Source: Elymus sibiricus
Lineage: Eukaryota > Streptophyta > Magnoliopsida > Poales > Poaceae
Direction of reading: 5' to 3'
Length of the DNA: 64,000 nt
Assembly (NCBI GenBank): GCA_039707655.1
Contig: CM077676.1
Coordinates: 377,646,114 to 377,710,113 of the forward strand
The notes under the pieces are model-generated. The model ran no database searches. It saw nothing but the letters and a program-made list of their open reading frames with translations, and had not been told where the DNA came from. The position numbers and the translations under genes are program-made. Positions 58,053 to 64,000 of this stretch are shown one piece after another; position 1 is the first letter of the stretch; every line of letters begins with the position of its first letter.

Positions 58053-60809
58053 ATGGCGAGCGGTGAAGGATCATCAAGTCGCCCCCATCGCCCTGATAGA
58101 GGGGACTGGGGGAGCTGCTCCGTCGCGCGCCTTCAACTAGAGCGCTTGGCGACGCAAGGCTATCTACCGGATGCGGATCTGGCCCCAAGTTGTCCTGGAT
58201 TAACATCCATCGACGGTCAAGCCCACGCCGAGAATTACCCTTCGCCACAAGGAGACGAGCGGGTAAGCTTCGTACCTTTCCTCCTCTGTGGTTTAGGGTT
58301 TCCAATCCACCCTTTCCTCCGCGGCCTGCTGGAGTTTTACGGGCTGCATCTACACCACCTCTCCCCGAACTCGATATTGCACATCGCGGGGTTCGTTGCG
58401 CTCTACGAGCTACACCTCGGCAGTCAGGTGCACTTTGGATTATGGCAAAAGTACTTCTGTGTCGTGCCCCGCTCCTCAGCCAACAAGCTGTTCGAGGTTG
58501 GAGGAGCCGAAGTCTGCCGAGTAGACAAGACCGGCTATCCAGCGGGAACACCTCGGGAGGACGCCGATTACTGGCCTTCCGAGTGGTTTTATATCAATGA
58601 CGTCCCGCTGTACGAGCCAGTTCGGCCAGACCTCCCGCCCTTCTCATTGGATCCACCAAGGAAACGCTACAGCTGGAGGCCGCAGAGCCTGGCGCAGGAG
58701 GAAGACGAAGCCGTGACCAGTCTAGCGGCCAGAGTGAAGCTACTGTCGAGTGTTGGCCTCATCATCATTGATGTGATGGCGGTGGCCCTAGACTGAAGAG
58801 TCCAACCCCTCCGGCAGCGTCAACACTTATTGTGCGAGTATAATGGGTCCAACGATGCCTCCCGATCCATCAAGGGAGATTTTCTGGACCAAATGACCCT
58901 TGGAGCTGTGCTGGCCAGCATGTAAAAAGGGTCCGCGGAGGAGTTCGCCAAGCGCCAGTTCCAGGACGTGCTGTCGTACAGCAACCCTGCCGACATAGTA
59001 AGTTTCTCTTCCGAACTCTTCCGTTTACCTCGGGATCTTTAAAGTTAATCCGCAACACCTCAGCCTGTGAGCAGCGGTGGAGGCGTTGGCTTGAGGGCGT
59101 GGGCAGTCCGGCCCCTGAGCCAGAACTGCACTGCCGCGCTGAAGACCCTCTTTACAACGAGGATGAAGACCTGGACCTGATCTACGAAGGGAGGAAGTTT
59201 TTCTTGGAGAGCCTTGACGGCTCAAAAGTGGTTGTCATCCCTGATACGCCGGGGACGAGGCCAGCCTCATCGGTAACACTCCCTTCCTATAAACGAAAGA
59301 GAGCCCCTCGTCCTCCAGCCCCCAGCCATCTGACTTCTCCTCCAAACGGGCGGCGCTCCCAACGCCTACGCAGAGAGACGGCTTCACTGGGAAGGACTCC
59401 GGCAGAAGTACAAGAAGCTCAGGCCGAGGTCACGGGGGCAGGCGAAAGTGCCCCCTCCATCACGGGGTAATACTTTGATCTATGTCGCTGCAAAGACACT
59501 TCGGATTTTAACCTTCCAGATTATTTGTAGACAACCTTCTTCCACTCCAGCAAACATGGAGGTCGAGGGAGCCATGGCCCCGCCCAGGGAGACGGGTGCC
59601 CGAGATCCCGCGGGAGTTGACCTTGGAGCCGCCCAGCCCGAGGACTCGGCGACATCGGCCACTCCATTTGAGATTCAATGCGCCGCGAATTATCGCCAGC
59701 GAAAAGCTTCTCTGAACAGTCCAGCTTTCTCGGACAGGGAGTTGAATGCTCTCAGCGCGGTGGATGCATACCTCGGGGCAACCCGAGGTGCTTTTGACAA
59801 ATCGCTGGACGTCTTGTCACGGGGGCTGCGGGTAAGTTTTTATAAACAAACATGACTACCGAGTATGGTAGTAGCCCCTAAGGCTTGGTACGAGCCCCTG
59901 GGGTCGAATCAAGACTTAAATACTAACCAGCAATCACTGATTTGAACAGGAAGCTCACGTGAAGAACGAGCAATTGACCTCGGCGTTGGCCCAAACAAAG
60001 GTGCAGCTTGACGCGGCTTTGTCCGAGGTTGAACAGGTGAAGAAATTCACCAAGGAGGCGCACGGTAAGTGCTTTGTGCTTAAATTGGGTAATGCCAATG
60101 GAAATAGAGTTGACGCCAGAATCCCTTGTAGCAGCGGAAGCCCTAGGCCATCTTGAAAGAGACCTGAAGCAGGCCCGCGAGGATCTGGCGTACGCGGAAG
60201 CGCAACGTTAGGCAAATCAACACGTGGTTACTCAAAGAGTGGACAACGTGAATGTGCTTAGGGCTGAGAACGCCCGCCAGGCCCAGGAGATTGAGAGTTT
60301 GAAAGCTCGCCTCGCTGTTGCGGAAGCAAAGAATAGGCAAACGGACGACATGATTTATGGTAAGTTTATAAGCCTCGAGGAATGCTTGTCATGTAACTTG
60401 TCCGAGGTGATTTGTCATTCGAATGTTGTTTTGTTTGGCAGCTTGTTTGTCAGGCCTTCCTCCGGAATCGCGGGGTCCGATGTCTGAAGACATGAGCGTT
60501 CGTCTATCCGAGGTGCACGAAAGGGCATGGAAATCGATGAAGGATGTGCACCAGGCTTTATGGCCCGAGGTGGTGCCGGTCCCCGAGGACATGGCCGTGC
60601 TAGCTGAACAATTGAGGAGAGCTCGGTGCCGGATCCAGGCTTGGAAAGTATCAGCTTGCCGAGAAGGTGCGAGGGAGGCCTGGGCCATGGTGAAGACCCA
60701 CTACACCGGTCTGAAGACGACGGAATTAGCAGAGGTGGGACCCATGGGATCTGACGCGAAGGAAATCCCCTCTAGCCAGGCGTATGATAGTGTAATGCCT
60801 GCGGCGTGA
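58053..60809 (+). pseudogene. Tat2 antisense six-exon gene
   Basis: Exons by splice signals and frame: 58053-58997, 59064-59466, 59551-59831, 59950-60064, 60135-60359, 60442-60809. Donors are mostly GTAAGT-like (58998, 59832, 60065, 60360; GTAATA at 59467). Acceptors end CAG. Exon 1 carries the Transposase_28-like domain (GLLEFYGLHLHHLSPNSILHI). Exon 2 has a basic RRSQRLRRE stretch. Exons 4-5 form a coiled coil. Exon 6 has the conserved C-terminal AWKVSACREGAREAWAM segment. In-frame stops at 58794, 58921 and 60209 show decay. Function is unknown. Confidence 0.8.
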
Positions 60810-61616
60810 TTCTCGCAGAAGGATTGCGCATTGGACACCCTGATACACAGGCTAGACCGCGCATGAAAACTTTGTATGACTTTATGTACCGAAGTATTTA
60901 TGTCTGTTTTCAATCCGTGTATCCAGACCCTGTCAACCAGCCTTCGGCTTCAGCCTCCTCGGATAAACTCCGAGGAGTGTCCCCTACCACTGGCCGAGGT
61001 TATCTAACCAGGTGCTTCGGGTGACAAGGCAATCGGGCTATACGGCTCGAAGGACAAGAGGGCAACGGAAAGTTATGTTATATTACTTTTTAACGTAAGA
61101 AACATCTTCTGAGGAAAATAGTTCTTCCAACAGTTCCTTTCCTCAGGTCGCTATCTCGAACACATCTGTCCGAAGACGGATGACCTCGGGGATAAAGCCC
61201 CTGGTCGGGGTTTAAAAAGACCCCTGCCACGTTAGTCCTATGTCAAGGCCGACCGATTCACATTGTAAGAACGCTAGCTTTCGGCTTTATCCGTCTGAGG
61301 TACTACACCGGCTGATCCGGGAGTGACAATCACAGCGGTGCTCCCTTTGCCCCCTAGCCGAAATATCGGGAACGTAAGGGGCAAGCACAGGAGCCGGGCA
61401 ACCCAGCTTGGCCAAATCTTAAAGCGAATTGATGCATATGGTGGCTCGAACAACGATAGTACATAAGAGGTGGAATGGTTCTTGTGTTTGAAAAGAACAT
61501 GCTATTTTGTCATCGGGGTCATTGAATAACTTTCCGGGGTGGGAAAATAAATAACGAGTAAAGAATTGAGTCAAAGAAAAATGCACAAGGTATTTACACG
61601 GACCGTATGCGTGGCG
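60810..61616. other. Tat2 region between the antisense gene and pol
   Basis: About 800 bp without a credible ORF on either strand. It contains CCGAGG-rich phrases also common in the antisense gene introns, and it ends where the integrase stop codon lies. Confidence 0.5.
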
Positions 61617-62904
61617 TCAAGCGTAGAAGCGTCGGAGTAGCGCCGCATTCCAGGGATGGGGTTCTAGTCGTCCGTCCTCTGGATCTCGGATTCGATAAGC
61701 TCCTCCAATGAGTACTTGGTCAATGATAAACGGCCCGTCCCATCTAGGGGATAGTTTGTGCTTTTGTTTTTCGGGGTGTAGTCTCATTACGAGATCCCCG
61801 ACGTTAAATTCTTTGGCGCAAACCTCTCTTCCATGGTAGCGCCGGGCCTGCTGCTGATAAAAAGCTGATCTCGCCCGTGCGACGTTGCGCTCTTCGTCGA
61901 GAGCGTCTAGGGCGTCCTGCCGATCAAGCTCGGCCTCTAGCTTCTCATACATGCGTACTCGAGGTGCGTCGTGTATGATGTCGCAGGGGAGGACCGCCTC
62001 GGCGCCGTACACCATGAAAAACGGGGTGTATCCTCTGGACCTGTTTGGTGTCGTACGCAAGCCCCATATTACGGAATCAAGTTCCTCAACCCATTTACAG
62101 TCGGCTTTTTTATGGGAGCGAACTAACCTTGGCTTAATTCCGCTAAGGATTAGCCCGTTGGCTCGCTCCACCTGCCCATTAGACTGTGGGTGGTAGACGG
62201 ACGCGTAGTCGAGCTTAATGCCCATTTTTTTTGCACCATGCCTTAACCTCTTTAGCCGTGAAGTTAGTTCCGTTGTCTGTAATCAGACTGTGGGGGACAC
62301 CGTAACGGTGTACTACCCTCGAGATGAATCCGATTACTTGGACGGCTTCGGCCGAGGTGACCGGCTTAGCTTCGATCCACTTGGTAAATTTGTCGACCAT
62401 GACGAGGAGGTACTTATTTTTGTTTGATCCACCCTTAAGTGACCTGACCATATCGAGCCCCCAGACCGCAAAAGGCCAAGTGATGGGGATGGTGCGAAGG
62501 GCCGTGGGGGGCATGTGGCTCTGCTTGGCAAATACCTGACAGCCTGGGCAACGTTGTACTAATGCCTCGGCATCGGCGCCTGCAGTTGGCCAATAGAAAC
62601 CGGCTCGAAAAGCCTTGCTGACCAGGGTCCGAGCAGCAGCGTGATGTTCGCTTATGCCGGAGTGTATCTCCTGAAGTAGGAGTTTTCCTTCTTCCTCGGA
62701 TATGCATCTCTGGAGGACGCCCATTGTGCTCATTTTATAAAGGTCCCCTTCATGAACCTTGTAGGCTTTAGACTGCCTTACAATCCGGCAAGAGTCGGTT
62801 TGGTTACCGGGGAGCTCTTTTCGGAGCAAGTATGCGAGGAGCGGCTCGGTCCACAGTGCGATAACTGCCATGACCTCATGCGCTGAAGCGGTCTTCTGGA
62901 TCAT
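61617..62904 (-). pseudogene. Tat2 integrase, one frameshift
   Basis: The zinc finger (HHAAARTL before CPGC) and core are present: GLDMV (first Asp), ITDNGTNF (second Asp), then NGQVERANG (Glu) and the C-terminal chromatin-binding region ending LLRRFYA. The two halves overlap at an eight-A run (T run 62225-62232 on plus) where seven would keep one frame, so a single-base insertion splits the catalytic Glu from the two Asp. Apart from this it looks functional. A sequencing error in the homopolymer is possible. Confidence 0.9.
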
Positions 62905-62988
62905 TGAGTCGCCTAAGATACCATCATCTTCTTCGGGCGGGGCTTGTTGCCCGACGTCGGTTGGGTCTGACGTTCCTTTGGTATCTTG

Positions 62989-63987
62989 CTAGACTACAGA
63001 TGGCTTGAAAAGCCGTTCGAGGAAGGTGTTTTCGGGAACCTTGTCCCGTTTTGCGCCCAACCGGGCGAGCACATCGATGGTCTGGTTGCTGTCTCGGGGT
63101 ATGTGGTGAAACTCCAACTCCTCAAACCTGGCCGAGATCTTTATGACAGCATTTTGGTAAGCTGTAATCTTAGGGTCTTTGGCGTCAAATTTGCCGTTGA
63201 TTTGTGAGATGGCGAGGTTAGAATCACCTCGGACCTCCAGGCATTTAACACCCATAGAGACTACTATCCGAAGTCCGTGTAGGAGGGCTTCGTATTCAGC
63301 CGCATTATTAGAGCCTGTGTACATGATTTGTAACACGTATCTAATGTTATCTCCCGTGGGTGACGTGAGCACCACGCCAGCCCCTAGGCCGGCGAGCATT
63401 TTGGACCCATCGAAATACATTGTCCGATGCCAGTAAGAACTGTACTCACGGGGGAGTTTGGCTTCGGTCCATTCGGCTACGAAGTCTGCCAACACCTGGG
63501 ATTTAATGGCCCGACGTGGTTTGTAGACGATCTCAAAAGGTAAGAGCTCTATGGCCCATTTATTGATGATGTCACTTAGCGGGACGTCGGATGCCACGGT
63601 CACCGAACACTCTTGAAAGTAGTGCCGGAGTTTTCGTGACGCCATGAAGACCGCGTAGGCTATCTCTTGGTAGTGAGGGTAGCGTGACTTGCATGGGGTT
63701 AAGACCTCAGAGACGTAATACACGGGCTTCTGGACCTGGAATTTGTGACCTTCCATGTCTCGTTCGACCACGAGAACTGCGCTAACCACCTGGTTTGTGG
63801 CCAAGATGTACAATAGCATCGGTTCGCAGACACCTGGCGCTGCCAGGATGGGATTGGTGGCGAGGAGGGTCTTGATGTCTTCCAGGGCCGCCGCGGCCTC
63901 CTTGGTCCATTCGAATGTTTTGGTCTGCTTTAACAGCTTGTACAAGGGTAAGGCTTTTTCTCCGAGCCGTGATATGAAGCGGCTCAA
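62989..63987 (-). CDS. Tat2 RNase H and second RNase H (polyprotein part)
   Basis: The frame is open to the window end; the listed start is a TTG, not a real initiation site. The RT thumb end (SRFISRLGEKALPLYKLL) is followed by the gypsy RNase H (PVYYVSEVL, KLRHYFQE) and the second, archaeal-type RNase H (YFDGSKMLAGLGAG, NNAAEYEALLHGL, RGDSNLAISQI). Compared with Tat1, about eight residues are missing after PLSDII, an in-frame deletion between the two RNase H domains. The frame ends with TAG near 62989, which separates it from integrase by about 85 bp. Confidence 0.88.
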   Translation of the reverse strand: MSRFISRLGEKALPLYKLLKQTKTFEWTKEAAAALEDIKTLLATNPILAAPGVCEPMLLYILATNQVVSAVLVVERDMEGHKFQVQKPVYYVSEVLTPCKSRYPHYQEIAYAVFMASRKLRHYFQECSVTVASDVPLSDIINKWAIELLPFEIVYKPRRAIKSQVLADFVAEWTEAKLPREYSSYWHRTMYFDGSKMLAGLGAGVVLTSPTGDNIRYVLQIMYTGSNNAAEYEALLHGLRIVVSMGVKCLEVRGDSNLAISQINGKFDAKDPKITAYQNAVIKISARFEELEFHHIPRDSNQTIDVLARLGAKRDKVPENTFLERLFKPSVV

Positions 63988-64000
63988 GGCTGCTACGCAG

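Larger units (their letters stand above)
57234..64000 (-). mobile_element. Tat2, Tat-lineage gypsy retrotransposon (partial)
   Basis: Runs minus: 3' LTR at 57234-57726, antisense gene on plus (58053-60809), integrase and dual RNase H on minus, continuing past the window end toward RT and gag. Same architecture as Tat1 but a different family. It is better preserved: pol shows one frameshift and one in-frame deletion, with no stops in the RNase H region. Confidence 0.88.

Overview
The window looks like intergenic DNA from a Triticeae grass (wheat, barley, rye or Aegilops type). It is almost entirely nested LTR retrotransposons. Support comes from a BARE/WIS-type copia LTR, several Athila-lineage elements whose LTRs start TGATACGTCTCC (Sabrina/WHAM-like; exact family names uncertain) and Tat-lineage gypsy elements. 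I see no convincing host gene, rRNA, tRNA or CRISPR array. Element names below (SabA, SabB, SabC, Tat1, Tat2, Tat3) are labels for this window only.

The dominant structure is a near-perfect palindrome of about 26.8 kb. Bases 1-13349 are the reverse complement of 13434-26783, with an 84-bp spacer between the arms. Mirrored positions sum to 26783-26784. The left arm runs off the window start, so the full size is unknown. From the centre outward each arm holds SabA (5' LTR truncated at the centre), the gag-protease-RT part of Tat1, and the 3' end of SabB.

Leaving the palindrome on the right, SabB (23817-31953, minus strand, TSD GCCGC) interrupts Tat1 inside its RNase H region. SabB carries a 1,064-bp solo LTR (27426-28489, TSD ACTAC). 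Tat1 resumes at 31959 with RNase H, a second RNase H and integrase, ending at 34180. An antisense multi-exon gene (35333-38639, minus) follows. Then comes a solo LTR of about 4 kb (39383-43350, TSD GCGGC/GTGGC), and the Tat1 3' LTR (43688-44229). Tat1 abuts a 5'-truncated BARE/WIS-type LTR (44230-45770). A small LTR-like fragment follows.

SabC (46254-53928, minus) is complete, with TSD GTCGA. Beyond it lie a decayed Myb/SANT-like ORF of the kind linked to PIF/Harbinger transposons, a truncated Tat3 (55040-56458), an LTR fragment (about 56460-57233) and Tat2 (57234 to beyond 64000, minus). Tat2 has a six-exon antisense gene on the plus strand, then integrase and dual RNase H on the minus strand.

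The elements are mostly dead. The Tat1 polyprotein is one uninterrupted frame broken only by stop codons, mostly TAG and TGA. That pattern is expected from deamination of methylated CHG and CG cytosines. Inferred nesting order: BARE/WIS LTR, then Tat1 into it, then SabA, SabB and the 4-kb LTR element into Tat1, then the 1-kb LTR element into SabB, and last the inverted duplication.
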